Positions 35,375 to 42,959 of a stretch of 64,000 bases of DNA are shown here, in pieces; within the stretch, counting starts at the first letter, position 1, and each line of letters starts with the position of its first letter. A program made the translations under genes and the position numbers. This DNA is from Neotamlana laminarinivorans (GTDB taxonomy: Bacteria > Bacteroidota > Bacteroidia > Flavobacteriales > Flavobacteriaceae): the NCBI RefSeq assembly GCF_020523925.1, contig NZ_JAJAPW010000002.1, forward strand, positions 496,001 to 560,000, in the 5' to 3' direction. The notes under the pieces are model-generated. The model saw only the letters and a list, made by a program, of their open reading frames with translations. It was not told the origin of the DNA and made no database searches.

Positions 35375-36175
35375 ATGGAAATTACCACCTCAAATTTTAA
35401 GATTAAAACAAGCAAACTAATTTTATTATTAATGCTTATTACTTGTTGGGCACAAGCCCAAACAGAAGCAGGAGATATTAATTGGAAAAAATGGCAGATA
35501 GATATTCCTGTAAATGGCAAATCAAAAATAATTGAAGGGAAAGCTATAAAAAAAGCACTTTCTAGTGGGGCCTACAATGATTATTTTAAACAAAACTCAA
35601 ACAAAACAATCGAATTAATATCTGGGCAAAAGTTGAGAAGCAATACTGGAGATGCTGAATCTCGAGGTTTTTCATCAAGTGAATTGGTAGAAATTTATCA
35701 TAGTAAATCTAACGATTATAGCTCTTACTGGACTAACAGTGGCACTCATGTTTTATCAGCAAGATTAAAAGCATATAAAGCAGAGGGTTCTCCTGAAACT
35801 TATTTAGCAAGAATTTTAAGTGCAGACAAAAGTGGTACATTTGATAAAATGAGGTTAATTTGGGATAATGGAATTTTATCGGTGGAATATATTGATGGTG
35901 CTCCTGCTGATAGACGTTATTCAAAAAAACAAATTGGAAAAGTTGACGAAAACATGTTTACATTGACTGTTAAAATGATAAGTGGAGACTTAAGTTTATC
36001 AATAAAATGTAAAAAAGCAGGCTTAGATATTAAAAATATGCTAGTAGCTAATTATGTAAACACAGAGTATTCTCATAACTTATTTAGAATAGGAAACTGC
36101 TTTAACTATAGCAAAAGTATTGATGACGGCGTTAAAGTTCAATTAAAATATGTGCAACTAATGCATAAAAAATAA
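35375..36175 (+). CDS. Secreted alginate-lyase-like (PL7-fold) protein with altered active site
   Basis: A 266-residue protein with signal peptide (cleavage after AQA, about 29). The mature part follows the order of PL7 alginate lyases (jelly-roll): a KLRSN strand, SSELVE at 101-106 in place of RSELR, SGTHVLSARLKAY, ARIL at 145-148 in place of QIH, the LSVEYIDG strand and LFRIGNCFNYS at 236-246 in place of YFKAGxYxQ. The His of QIH and the Tyr of the last motif thus appear to be missing, so it may bind rather than cut alginate, or cut another glycan. The assignment rests on motif order seen by eye. Confidence 0.6.
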   Translation: MEITTSNFKIKTSKLILLLMLITCWAQAQTEAGDINWKKWQIDIPVNGKSKIIEGKAIKKALSSGAYNDYFKQNSNKTIELISGQKLRSNTGDAESRGFSSSELVEIYHSKSNDYSSYWTNSGTHVLSARLKAYKAEGSPETYLARILSADKSGTFDKMRLIWDNGILSVEYIDGAPADRRYSKKQIGKVDENMFTLTVKMISGDLSLSIKCKKAGLDIKNMLVANYVNTEYSHNLFRIGNCFNYSKSIDDGVKVQLKYVQLMHKK

Positions 36176-36197
36176 AATTCGTTTGAATTTGTAAATT

Positions 36198-36226
36198 AAC
36201 CTAGTTTTCATAGCTAGGTTTTTTTA
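36198..36226 (+). terminator. Intrinsic terminator after the PL7-like gene
   Basis: AACCTAG pairs with CTAGGTT across a 9-nt loop and is followed by a T run. Confidence 0.78.
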
Positions 36227-36304
36227 TATTAATAAAATATCTTGAGGAAATTTACTCAAGATATTTTGTTTTTAAATTTTACCTGTTTTAAATACTTATT
36301 TACT

Positions 36305-37378
36305 TTGAATAAAAAATCTGTTATAAAAGGTCGAGGCGCACAGCTCAATACCCCTAATCGGTTTTTTGAGTTTAGTCACGAAACGCGCAGCGATTTTTTA
36401 GAATATTGCCATAAAGAGGGAGAAAATGCAGACAAAAACAAAACGCTTTATCTTCCTGTTTTTCCTAAAACCATAGTAAATAAAGTTCAAAGTCCAGATA
36501 TTGGTATGGCTTATTCCATGAATATGTATCAGGGTTGCGAACATGGTTGTATATATTGCTATGCACGAAATACCCATGAATTTTGGGGTTATAGTCCTGG
36601 GCTAGATTTTGAACGTCGTATTTTAGTAAAACAAGACGCTCCAAAATTACTGGAGGCGCATTTAAAAAAGAAAGGTTGGCAAGCTAGAACCATTGTTATG
36701 TCTGGTAATACAGACTGCTATCAACCAGCTGAAAAGGAATTTGAGATAACAAGAAGGTGTTTACAAGTGTTTTTAAAATATAAACATCCTGTTGGTATAA
36801 TTACTAAAAATGCCTTAATATTACGAGATTTAGATGTGTTAATAGAGTTAGCAAAAGACAATTTAATTACTGTAAATATTTCTATTACTTCATTGTCTGA
36901 AGACACTAGACGTATTTTAGAACCACGAACAACCACCATAAAAAAGCGATTAGAAACTGTTAAAGAGTTAAGTGAAAATGGCATACCTGTAAATGTTATG
37001 CTAGCACCAATAATACCCGGAATTAACAGCCATGAAATACTGCCATTGGCAAAAAAAGTTTCTGAGCTAGGAGCTTTATCTGTAACTCATACAATTGTTA
37101 GATTAAATGGGGTCATTGGAGAAATTTTTACCGATTGGATAAAAAAAACAATGCCAAATAAAGCTGATAAAGTTTTAAACCAAATAGCAAGTTGCCATGG
37201 AGGAAGTTTAAATAATTCTAGTTACATAAACAGAATGCATGGCGATGGTGAAATTGCAAAGCAAATTAACAAATTAATGGTATTAGCTAGACGAAAGTAT
37301 TTTAAGAATAAACATATGCCTAAACTTAATAATGATCTTTTTAAACCTTACCAAAATGGTCAATTAAAGTTATTTTAA
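36305..37378 (+). CDS. PA0069-family radical SAM protein (spore photoproduct lyase-like)
   Basis: About 357 residues with the radical SAM cluster motif MYQGCEHGCIYCYAR (CX3CX2C, Cys 78, 82 and 85 from this start), a SAM-binding half barrel and conserved segments SGNTDCYQPAEKEFEITR and LEPRTTTIKKRL. Family members resemble spore photoproduct lyase, but no substrate has been shown. No ATG fits the N-terminus; TTG at 36305 gives MNKKSVIKGRGAQ, which begins where the family usually starts, whereas an upstream TTG at 36242 adds 21 hydrophobic residues. Confidence 0.85.
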   Translation: MNKKSVIKGRGAQLNTPNRFFEFSHETRSDFLEYCHKEGENADKNKTLYLPVFPKTIVNKVQSPDIGMAYSMNMYQGCEHGCIYCYARNTHEFWGYSPGLDFERRILVKQDAPKLLEAHLKKKGWQARTIVMSGNTDCYQPAEKEFEITRRCLQVFLKYKHPVGIITKNALILRDLDVLIELAKDNLITVNISITSLSEDTRRILEPRTTTIKKRLETVKELSENGIPVNVMLAPIIPGINSHEILPLAKKVSELGALSVTHTIVRLNGVIGEIFTDWIKKTMPNKADKVLNQIASCHGGSLNNSSYINRMHGDGEIAKQINKLMVLARRKYFKNKHMPKLNNDLFKPYQNGQLKLF

Positions 37379-37380
37379 AT

Positions 37381-37410
37381 AAAAAAGGTTGCCTATTTGG
37401 CAACCTTTTT
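37381..37410. terminator. Bidirectional terminator
   Basis: AAAGGTTGCC-TATTT-GGCAACCTTT, flanked by A and T runs, between the convergent radical SAM gene and paralog A. It is duplicated at 38518-38549. Confidence 0.88.
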
Positions 37411-37432
37411 AGTGTATGTTTTTAATGTTAGA

Positions 37433-38023
37433 TTAAATATTTTGAGTAAATATTTTACCTTCAGATTTAAATACTAATTTGTAGTGTTGAGAACCTAAAC
37501 CTTCAAGCTTGTAAGCTTTTTGAATGTTTTTCTTATGGTCAATATTATCTGTATAAACTAGATCTGAATTGCTATCGTAAATTTTAACTTCTAAAGGTGC
37601 TTCAGTTAAAGATAATTTAGATACATAAACAATACCATTTTCTAATCTAGCATAAGGCTTGTAAGTAACGCTTTTATCATTGTTATTAAAAACAACTTCT
37701 TTGTTAGTTACAGTAAAAGGAATAACATCAATTTCTAAATCTTTTTCAAGTTCAAAAGTGTATTCACCATCCGGTAAAGTTGAAAAATCGAAAGCTTTTT
37801 TATAGTTACCGTTTTCAGAAATTACTTCTTTATATAAAACAACACCGTTAGCGTCAATAATAGATAATTCATTTCCTTCTTTAACACTTTGTAAGTTTAA
37901 GATGGTTTTTTTAGCATCTTTAGTAAAAGTTATTAAAGTAGATTCATTTGCGAAACTTAACAAGGTAGCAAACATTGTTACCATTAAGAATCCTTTTCTA
38001 GCGTTTTTAATTACGTTTTTCAT
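37433..38023 (-). CDS. Small secreted protein, paralog A
   Basis: A 196-residue exported protein with signal peptide (about 1-25, ending LLSFA). The mature part is two similar beta-sandwich halves, each with a turn of the type found in T9SS sorting domains: IIDANGVVLYKEVISENGNY with LPDGEYTFELE in the first half, and IYDSNSDLVYTDNIDHKKN with HYKLVFKSEGK at the end. No catalytic domain precedes them. It differs from paralog B by a single residue (Ser for Asn at 23) and is similar to paralog C. A structural or adhesive envelope role is a guess. Confidence 0.82.
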   Translation of the reverse strand: MKNVIKNARKGFLMVTMFATLLSFANESTLITFTKDAKKTILNLQSVKEGNELSIIDANGVVLYKEVISENGNYKKAFDFSTLPDGEYTFELEKDLEIDVIPFTVTNKEVVFNNNDKSVTYKPYARLENGIVYVSKLSLTEAPLEVKIYDSNSDLVYTDNIDHKKNIQKAYKLEGLGSQHYKLVFKSEGKIFTQNI

Positions 38024-38051
38024 AATATGTTGTTATTAACATTCAACACTT

Positions 38052-38085
38052 CAAAGATAGGCCACGCTTAACAGCTGTAAAACAA
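38052..38085 (-). promoter_or_regulatory. Array promoter of paralog A
   Basis: On the minus strand: TTG (38085-38083), 23 nt, then TATCTTTG (38059-38052). The downstream start region GAAGTGTTGAATGTTA is shared by all five units. Confidence 0.75.
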
Positions 38086-38217
38086 TGATATTAATGTATA
38101 GTTATGCTATATTAACAAGAAAATCAACTGGTTGTTAATATGCTATAGATTAGGATTAAATGAGTATAAAACCGACGAAATACACGTAAAAAGAAATTTA
38201 AATATTGGGTAATTATA

Positions 38218-38497
38218 TATTAAGGTGTATTACATAATATTAAATACATAAACATTGTTTTTGTTTATTGTAACCAAAAATTTGGTATATCAACTTTAGT
38301 AGCTGAGTTAATATATCCTTTAATGATTTATTAATGTTTTAAGAGATCTTTATGTTCTTCAATTTTTTTAAGTTCTATTAAGTAGATGATAATTTGTTTA
38401 AGCGATTAATTTAATAGTGGTTGATAAATTTACATTGAAGAGGGAGATTTTAAATTAACCAGATTACTTTAAGTATTTATAATTTTATAAAGTTCAG
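38218..38497. other. AT-rich spacer between duplicate units
   Basis: Unique sequence of 280 bp between the two duplicated blocks. No ORF, hairpin with T run or promoter match was found. Confidence 0.5.
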
Positions 38498-38517
38498 CAA
38501 TTAAAATTATTTTAAAT

Positions 38518-38549
38518 AAAAAAAGGTTGCCTATTTGGCAACCTTTTTA
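38518..38549 (-). terminator. Terminator of paralog B
   Basis: The same hairpin AAAGGTTGCC-TATTT-GGCAACCTTT as at 37381-37410, with one extra A. Confidence 0.85.
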
Positions 38550-38570
38550 ATGTATGTTTTTAATGTTAGA

Positions 38571-39161
38571 TTAAATATTTTGAGTAAATATTTTACCTTC
38601 AGATTTAAATACTAATTTGTAGTGTTGAGAACCTAAACCTTCAAGCTTGTATGCTTTTTGAATGTTTTTCTTATGGTCAATATTATCTGTATAAACTAAA
38701 TCTGAATTGCTATCGTAAATTTTAACTTCTAAAGGCGCTTCAGTTAAAGATAATTTAGATACATAAACAATACCATTTTCTAATCTAGCATAAGGCTTGT
38801 AAGTAACGCTTTTATCATTGTTATTAAAAACAACTTCTTTGTTAGTTACAGTAAAAGGAATAACATCAATTTCTAAATCTTTTTCAAGTTCGAAAGTGTA
38901 TTCACCATCCGGTAAAGTTGAAAAATCGAAAGCTTTTTTATAGTTACCGTTTTCAGAAATTACTTCTTTATATAAAACAACACCGTTAGCGTCAATAATA
39001 GATAATTCATTTCCTTCTTTAACACTTTGTAAGTTTAAGATGGTTTTTTTAGCATCTTTAGTAAAAGTTATTAAAGTAGATTCATTTGCGAAATTTAACA
39101 AGGTAGCAAACATTGTTACCATTAAGAATCCTTTTCTAGCGTTTTTAATTACGTTTTTCAT
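38571..39161 (-). CDS. Small secreted protein, paralog B
   Basis: A 196-residue protein identical to paralog A except for Asn at position 23 in the signal peptide region. The mature proteins are therefore identical, and the duplication increases dosage rather than adding a new function, unless the copies are regulated differently. Promoter and terminator are also duplicated. Confidence 0.82.
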   Translation of the reverse strand: MKNVIKNARKGFLMVTMFATLLNFANESTLITFTKDAKKTILNLQSVKEGNELSIIDANGVVLYKEVISENGNYKKAFDFSTLPDGEYTFELEKDLEIDVIPFTVTNKEVVFNNNDKSVTYKPYARLENGIVYVSKLSLTEAPLEVKIYDSNSDLVYTDNIDHKKNIQKAYKLEGLGSQHYKLVFKSEGKIFTQNI

Positions 39162-39189
39162 AATATGTTGTTATTAACATTCAACACTT

Positions 39190-39223
39190 CAAAGATAGGC
39201 CACGCTTAACAGCTGTAAAACAA
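39190..39223 (-). promoter_or_regulatory. Array promoter of paralog B
   Basis: On the minus strand: TTG (39223-39221), 23 nt, TATCTTTG (39197-39190); identical to the promoter of paralog A. Confidence 0.75.
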
Positions 39224-39355
39224 TGATATTAATGTATAATTATGCTATATTAACAAGAAAATCAACTGGTTGTTAATATGCTATAGATTAGGATTAAATG
39301 AGTATAAAACCGATAAAATACACGTAAAAAGAAATTTAAATATTGTGTAATTATA

Positions 39356-39583
39356 AACAAGATTCATTCACTAATCTGCAAACTAAAAATTTTAAAGTTT
39401 AGCTACTTATATTTGAATGAATATATAATTATGTATATAAATTCTAAACTTTTAAGTTAAACTGTTTGCTTAAAATATGACATTTATTAGTTAAATGCAT
39501 TTTATTATGAGGTTTGTTTTATAAAGAATTTAGTTAATGTGTTAAATTTGTTTAAGTTAATAATTGTGGTAATAAATAATAAA
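39356..39583. other. AT-rich spacer between paralogs B and C
   Basis: No gene. It contains a separated 9-bp inverted repeat, ATTCATTCA near 39363 and TGAATGAAT near 39415, enclosing a weak inner stem, which could form a cruciform or RNA hairpin of unknown meaning. Confidence 0.4.
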
Positions 39584-39585
39584 AT

Positions 39586-39617
39586 AAAAAAGGACTGGTA
39601 TATACCAGTCCTTTTTT
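39586..39617 (-). terminator. Terminator of paralog C
   Basis: A perfect 20-bp palindrome GGACTGGTAT/ATACCAGTCC, flanked by A and T runs, 22 nt beyond the paralog C stop. Confidence 0.88.
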
Positions 39618-39639
39618 ATAAAATTAAACTTTTAAGCAA

Positions 39640-40239
39640 TTAAATATGCTGAGTAAATATTTTACCATCTGTTTGAAAAACAAATTTAAATTTACCTTCT
39701 CCTAAGCTAGAAATTTTGTAGGCTTTTTGGATGTTTTTAGTGTTCTCTACGTTTTCAGAAAAAACAAGTTCAGTCTCACCATCATTAATAAAGTAAATAT
39801 CTATTTTTAATGGTTGTTTGTTTAAGGCAAGTTTCGATACAAAAGCGACCCCATTTTCAATGCGGGCATAAGGCTTATATGTAATTTTTTCGCTTGCTTT
39901 ATTAAAATGAACAGTATTGTTTTTTACAGTAAAAGGCATAATGTCTATTTCTAAATCTTTTTCAAGTTCAAAAACATATTCACCATCCGGAAGAGCAGTT
40001 AAATCAAAAGCTTTTTTGTAATTACCAGCTTGTTCTATTACTTCTTTATATAAAACCACACCATTAGTATCAACAATAGTTAGCAGGTTTCCTACCTTCA
40101 CACTATCTAAAGATAAGATAGTTTTTTTAGCATCTTTAACAGTAGTTAAAGTAGCAGGCTCTGTTGCGAAACTTAACAAGGTAGCAAACATTGTTACCAT
40201 TAAGATTCCTTTTTTTGTGTTTTTAATTACGTTTTTCAT
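39640..40239 (-). CDS. Small secreted protein, paralog C
   Basis: A 199-residue relative of paralogs A and B with the same signal peptide (MKNVIKNTKKGILMVTM start) and the same two-half beta structure (IVDTNGVVLYKEVIEQAGNY; LPDGEYVFELEKDLEID; GKFKFVFQTDGK). The sequence has diverged in many positions, so this is an older duplicate than A/B. The terminator differs from that of A/B. Confidence 0.8.
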   Translation of the reverse strand: MKNVIKNTKKGILMVTMFATLLSFATEPATLTTVKDAKKTILSLDSVKVGNLLTIVDTNGVVLYKEVIEQAGNYKKAFDLTALPDGEYVFELEKDLEIDIMPFTVKNNTVHFNKASEKITYKPYARIENGVAFVSKLALNKQPLKIDIYFINDGETELVFSENVENTKNIQKAYKISSLGEGKFKFVFQTDGKIFTQHI

Positions 40240-40267
40240 GATTTGGTGTTATTAACGTTCAACACTA

Positions 40268-40301
40268 CAAATTTAGGTAGTTGTTTTAAGGTGTAAATCA
40301 T
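40268..40301 (-). promoter_or_regulatory. Array promoter of paralog C
   Basis: TAAATTTG (40275-40268, minus strand) matches the -7 consensus. At the usual 23-nt distance the -33 triplet is ATG instead of TTG. The TSS region GTAGTGTTGAACGTTA matches the other units. Confidence 0.65.
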
Positions 40302-40605
40302 TGATATTGATTTATATATGTGCTAAATTATCCATTTTTTTTAGTGCTGGTTAATTTAGAATATTATAAGGTTAATTAACTATAAACATTATTCTTTGTA
40401 ATTTTTTAAACAAGTACAATGGTGTTTTTTAAATTATTTATTATGTCAGGTCGTTGGATCTTATATGTTGTTGTAACTACTTAAATAAATATCTTTTTTA
40501 GATTATAGGAAAGCGACAGAATACAAATACAATATATATTGTTATGAATATGTATTAACTATTTGTGAAAAAAAGTAAATTACATAGGGTTTTTAAATAG
40601 AAAGA
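40302..40605. other. 304-bp gap upstream of paralog C
   Basis: No reading frame of note. A perfect 14-bp palindrome ACAATATATATTGT lies at 40529-40542. Otherwise AT-rich sequence without recognised signals. Confidence 0.45.
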
Positions 40606-40696
40606 AAACTAAGGCATAAAAAAAAGTGAGCCACCACAGCTCACTTTTACCAACTAAACTAAATAAGACATTAAACTAATTATTAATGAATTTTGT
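40606..40696 (-). repeat. 91-bp direct repeat, copy 1
   Basis: Identical at every position to 40996-41086 (offset 390 bp). It contains a terminator hairpin AAAAGTGAGC-CACCACA-GCTCACTTTT (40622-40648) and 45 nt of upstream sequence. Confidence 0.95.
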
Positions 40697-40818
40697 CACT
40701 CTGTAGAGTATATGTTTTATCAAATTAATTTTAAAAAGGTTTAAAAAAATCTACCACCAACTTTTTTAAAACTTTATATTATTAAAATCTATTTGATAAT
40801 AAATTTAATAATGTTTAA
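40618..40818 (-). ncRNA. Candidate small RNA, array unit 4
   Basis: Predicted transcript of about 200 nt from the promoter at 40824-40857 to the hairpin and T8 run at 40618-40648. It has no ORF longer than a few codons. Three hairpins are predicted: a 13-bp stem with one mismatch (40736-40748 with 40762-40774) presenting a loop with UUGGUGGUAG; a short ACUCU/AGAGU stem (40698-40709); and the terminator, with loop UGUGGUG. Unit 5 has the same order of hairpins with a different first stem. Expression and function are untested. Confidence 0.5.
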
Positions 40819-40823
40819 CACTA

Positions 40824-40857
40824 CAAATATAAGTTAGCGATATGCTCTAGAAAACAA
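40824..40857 (-). promoter_or_regulatory. Array promoter of small RNA unit 4
   Basis: On the minus strand: TTG (40857-40855), exactly 23 nt, TATATTTG (40831-40824), followed by TAGTGTTAAACATTA. Upstream CAATGATATT (plus strand) also matches paralogs A and B. Confidence 0.75.
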
Positions 40858-40995
40858 TGATATTGACTAAAATATATACTATTTTATCCTTAAATACATG
40901 TTTAGGTTAAAATAGCATAGTTTAGGGTTAAAAAAGGTTAAAAAAGTTTTGGTGATTCTATTTTTTATATTAATTTCACAAAAAATTAACAAACT

Positions 40996-41086
40996 AAACT
41001 AAGGCATAAAAAAAAGTGAGCCACCACAGCTCACTTTTACCAACTAAACTAAATAAGACATTAAACTAATTATTAATGAATTTTGT
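40996..41086 (-). repeat. 91-bp direct repeat, copy 2
   Basis: Perfect copy of 40606-40696. Similarity breaks at 41087, where the small ACTCT/AGAGT stem follows with a different loop. Confidence 0.95.
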
Positions 41087-41207
41087 TACTCTATAAAGAG
41101 TTTATTTTTTTACGATTACCTTAATTTCCTTAATTAAACAGTTACCACAAAGTTTAATTAAGGTTTTTTTGTTTAGATAAACGTTATATGTGCATCATAA
41201 TGTTTAA
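41008..41207 (-). ncRNA. Candidate small RNA, array unit 5
   Basis: Predicted transcript of about 200 nt from the promoter at 41213-41246. The first hairpin has a perfect 12-bp stem, CCTTAATTAAAC (41128-41139) with GTTTAATTAAGG (41152-41163), and loop UUUGUGGUAACU; the second is ACUCU-UUAU-AGAGU (41088-41101); the third is the terminator shared with unit 4. The first stem has no sequence in common with that of unit 4, yet pairs fully and keeps the GUGGUA loop. The plus-strand hairpin is followed by T7 and could also act as a terminator in that direction. Confidence 0.5.
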
Positions 41208-41212
41208 CACTT

Positions 41213-41246
41213 CAAAAATAGTTTGTAATTACAATTTATTAAACAA
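41213..41246 (-). promoter_or_regulatory. Array promoter of small RNA unit 5
   Basis: On the minus strand: TTG (41246-41244), exactly 23 nt, TATTTTTG (41220-41213), followed by AAGTGTTAAACATTA as in the other four units. Confidence 0.75.
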
Positions 41247-41361
41247 CTATTTTATCTTATATGTGTGCTAAATTAACCATTAATAAATTGTTAATGTGGT
41301 GTAAAGTTAAAATAACATATATTTAAGAGAAATAAATGTATAGTGTCTTCATAATATATAT

Positions 41362-41369
41362 TAATTTTG
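41362..41369 (+). promoter_or_regulatory. -7 box of the AraC regulator gene at 41407
   Basis: TAATTTTG fits TAnnTTTG exactly and lies 37 nt before the ATG at 41407. The in-frame TTG codons at 41383 and 41386 would leave almost no leader, so the ATG is preferred. Confidence 0.55.
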
Positions 41370-41406
41370 CATTAAAATAGTATTGTTGTCCGTAAAACTA
41401 TTTATT

Positions 41407-42294
41407 ATGATTAATAAGAAACCTACATTCAGAAAGCTTACACCTAGTTTTGGTAGCTCTATACTAATTAAGCAACACTCAGATTCACTTGATAAAAATG
41501 CCGCCTATTGGCATTTTCATCCAGAATTAGAACTTATTTATGTAAACAAGGGGCAAGGTAAAACACACATAGGTAACCATTTGTCTTACTTTAATAATAG
41601 TCAGTTAATATTAATGGGGGCTAATTTACCACATAATGGTTTTACCGATAGGCTAACCGCAACAGGAACAGAAACTACAATACAGTTTAAAGCCGATTTT
41701 TTAGGTGATGATTTTTTAAACGTACCAGAAACAGCAAATCTTTCTGCTCTTTTTGATAGAGCTAAAAAAGGTATTCGTTTTAAGGTTGAAACAAAAAAAA
41801 CGCTAGGACCAAAAATTGAAGCGCTTAATGGTTTTGAAGGTTTACAAAAAGTTATAAAATTTTTAGAAATTTTAGATTTTTTAGCAAAAACAGACGATTA
41901 CGAACTATTAAATGCCGATGGGTTTGCCTTTGAAACCGATGCTCAAGATAGTTCTAAAATTGATATTGTTTTTAAATACGTAAACAAAAATTTTCAAAGT
42001 CATATTACTTTAGATGAAATAGCAGATAAAGTAAGTATGACGGTACCTGCATTTTGTAGATACTTTAAAAAATCTACAGGGAAAACATTTACCCAATTGG
42101 TTAACGAATATCGTGTTGTACATGCAACTAAGCTATTAAACGAAAGCCAAATGAGTATTGCCGATATTTGTTACGAATGCGGATTTAATAATTTTTCGCA
42201 TTTTAATAAACAGTTTACCGAGATTACAGGAAAAACAGCATCAAATTACAGAAAAGAAATAAAACTAATTATTCAAGATTCTGAAATTATTTAA
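41407..42294 (+). CDS. AraC-family regulator with N-terminal cupin domain
   Basis: A 295-residue regulator. The cupin-like N-domain has the metal or ligand motif YWHFHPELELIYVNKGQGKTHIG and PHNGF; the C-terminal HTH pair is ITLDEIADKVSMTVPAFCRYFKKSTGKTF and IADICYECGFNNFSHFNKQFTEITGKTASNYRKE. Such regulators often sense sugars, and this one may be local regulator of the divergent five-unit array; that is inference from position. Its stop overlaps that of the HD hydrolase gene by 4 nt. Confidence 0.88.
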   Translation: MINKKPTFRKLTPSFGSSILIKQHSDSLDKNAAYWHFHPELELIYVNKGQGKTHIGNHLSYFNNSQLILMGANLPHNGFTDRLTATGTETTIQFKADFLGDDFLNVPETANLSALFDRAKKGIRFKVETKKTLGPKIEALNGFEGLQKVIKFLEILDFLAKTDDYELLNADGFAFETDAQDSSKIDIVFKYVNKNFQSHITLDEIADKVSMTVPAFCRYFKKSTGKTFTQLVNEYRVVHATKLLNESQMSIADICYECGFNNFSHFNKQFTEITGKTASNYRKEIKLIIQDSEII

Positions 42295-42947
42295 CAATTT
42301 CCATCCCATTCGTTGTAAAACTGGTCTAGAAAATTAAGCATAAACTCATGGCGTTTATAAGCTATTTTTTTTGCGCTTTCGGTATTCATTTTATCTTTTA
42401 AAAGCAGTAATTTTTCGTAAAAATGATTTATTGTAGGTGCAGTTGAGTTTTTATATTCCTCCTTACTCATGTTTACATTTGGTTTAATTTCTGGGTTAAA
42501 TAATGCCCGGTTTTTAAAGCCTCCATAATTAAAACATCTTGCAACACCAATGGCGCCTATGGCATCAAGCCTATCGGCATCTTGCACCACCTTTAATTCT
42601 ATTGATGAAAAATTAGTTTCACCTGATAGTGAGTTTTTAAACGAAATGTGTTTAATAATATTAACTACATGTTCAATTACTTTAGAGTCTACATTTAATT
42701 TAAATAAAAATTCTCCGGCTATTTTAGGGCCTACAGTTTCATCTCCATTATAAAACTTACTATCGGCAATATCGTGTAATAATGCACCTAAAGCTACTAT
42801 ATAGTGGTTTACTTGTTCGGTTTTTGCAATAAGTAGCGCGTTATTATACACACGTAATGTATGAAACCAGTCGTGGCCTCCTTCAGCATCACTTAATGTG
42901 TTTTTTACAAAGGCTTTAGTTTTATTTATAATATTTTCTTCCGTCAT
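42291..42947 (-). CDS. HD-domain phosphohydrolase, YedJ-like
   Basis: A 218-residue metal-dependent hydrolase. The HD signature is present as HDWFHTLRVYNNA, LLHDIADSKF and VQDADRLDAIGAIGVARCF, with a C-terminal helical part KIAYKRHEFMLNFLDQFYNEW. Members such as YedJ are thought to hydrolyse nucleotides. It lies 12 nt downstream of the desaturase gene. Confidence 0.85.
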   Translation of the reverse strand: MTEENIINKTKAFVKNTLSDAEGGHDWFHTLRVYNNALLIAKTEQVNHYIVALGALLHDIADSKFYNGDETVGPKIAGEFLFKLNVDSKVIEHVVNIIKHISFKNSLSGETNFSSIELKVVQDADRLDAIGAIGVARCFNYGGFKNRALFNPEIKPNVNMSKEEYKNSTAPTINHFYEKLLLLKDKMNTESAKKIAYKRHEFMLNFLDQFYNEWDGNC

Positions 42948-42959
42948 ATTGTTAAAACA

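Larger units (their letters stand above)
37361..38217 (-). repeat. Recent segmental duplication, copy A
   Basis: About 857 bp almost identical to 38498-39355 (about a dozen differences by eye). It includes the terminator, gene and promoter of one paralog. Its left edge contains the last 6 codons of the radical SAM gene (CAATTAAAGTTATTTTAAAT), and the same fragment, changed at one base, is found at the edge of copy B. Confidence 0.9.
38498..39355 (-). repeat. Recent segmental duplication, copy B
   Basis: Second copy of the 857-bp block at 37361-38217, shifted by 1137-1138 bp. The differences seen include single changes in the terminator flank, four or five in the gene and three near the right edge. 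Homology stops abruptly at 39355. Confidence 0.9.

Noticed and set aside
40606-41086. CRISPR-like or insertion sequence repeat
   Set aside because: Only two copies 390 bp apart, with terminator hairpin inside and no spacers, cas genes or transposase; transcription units explain it better.
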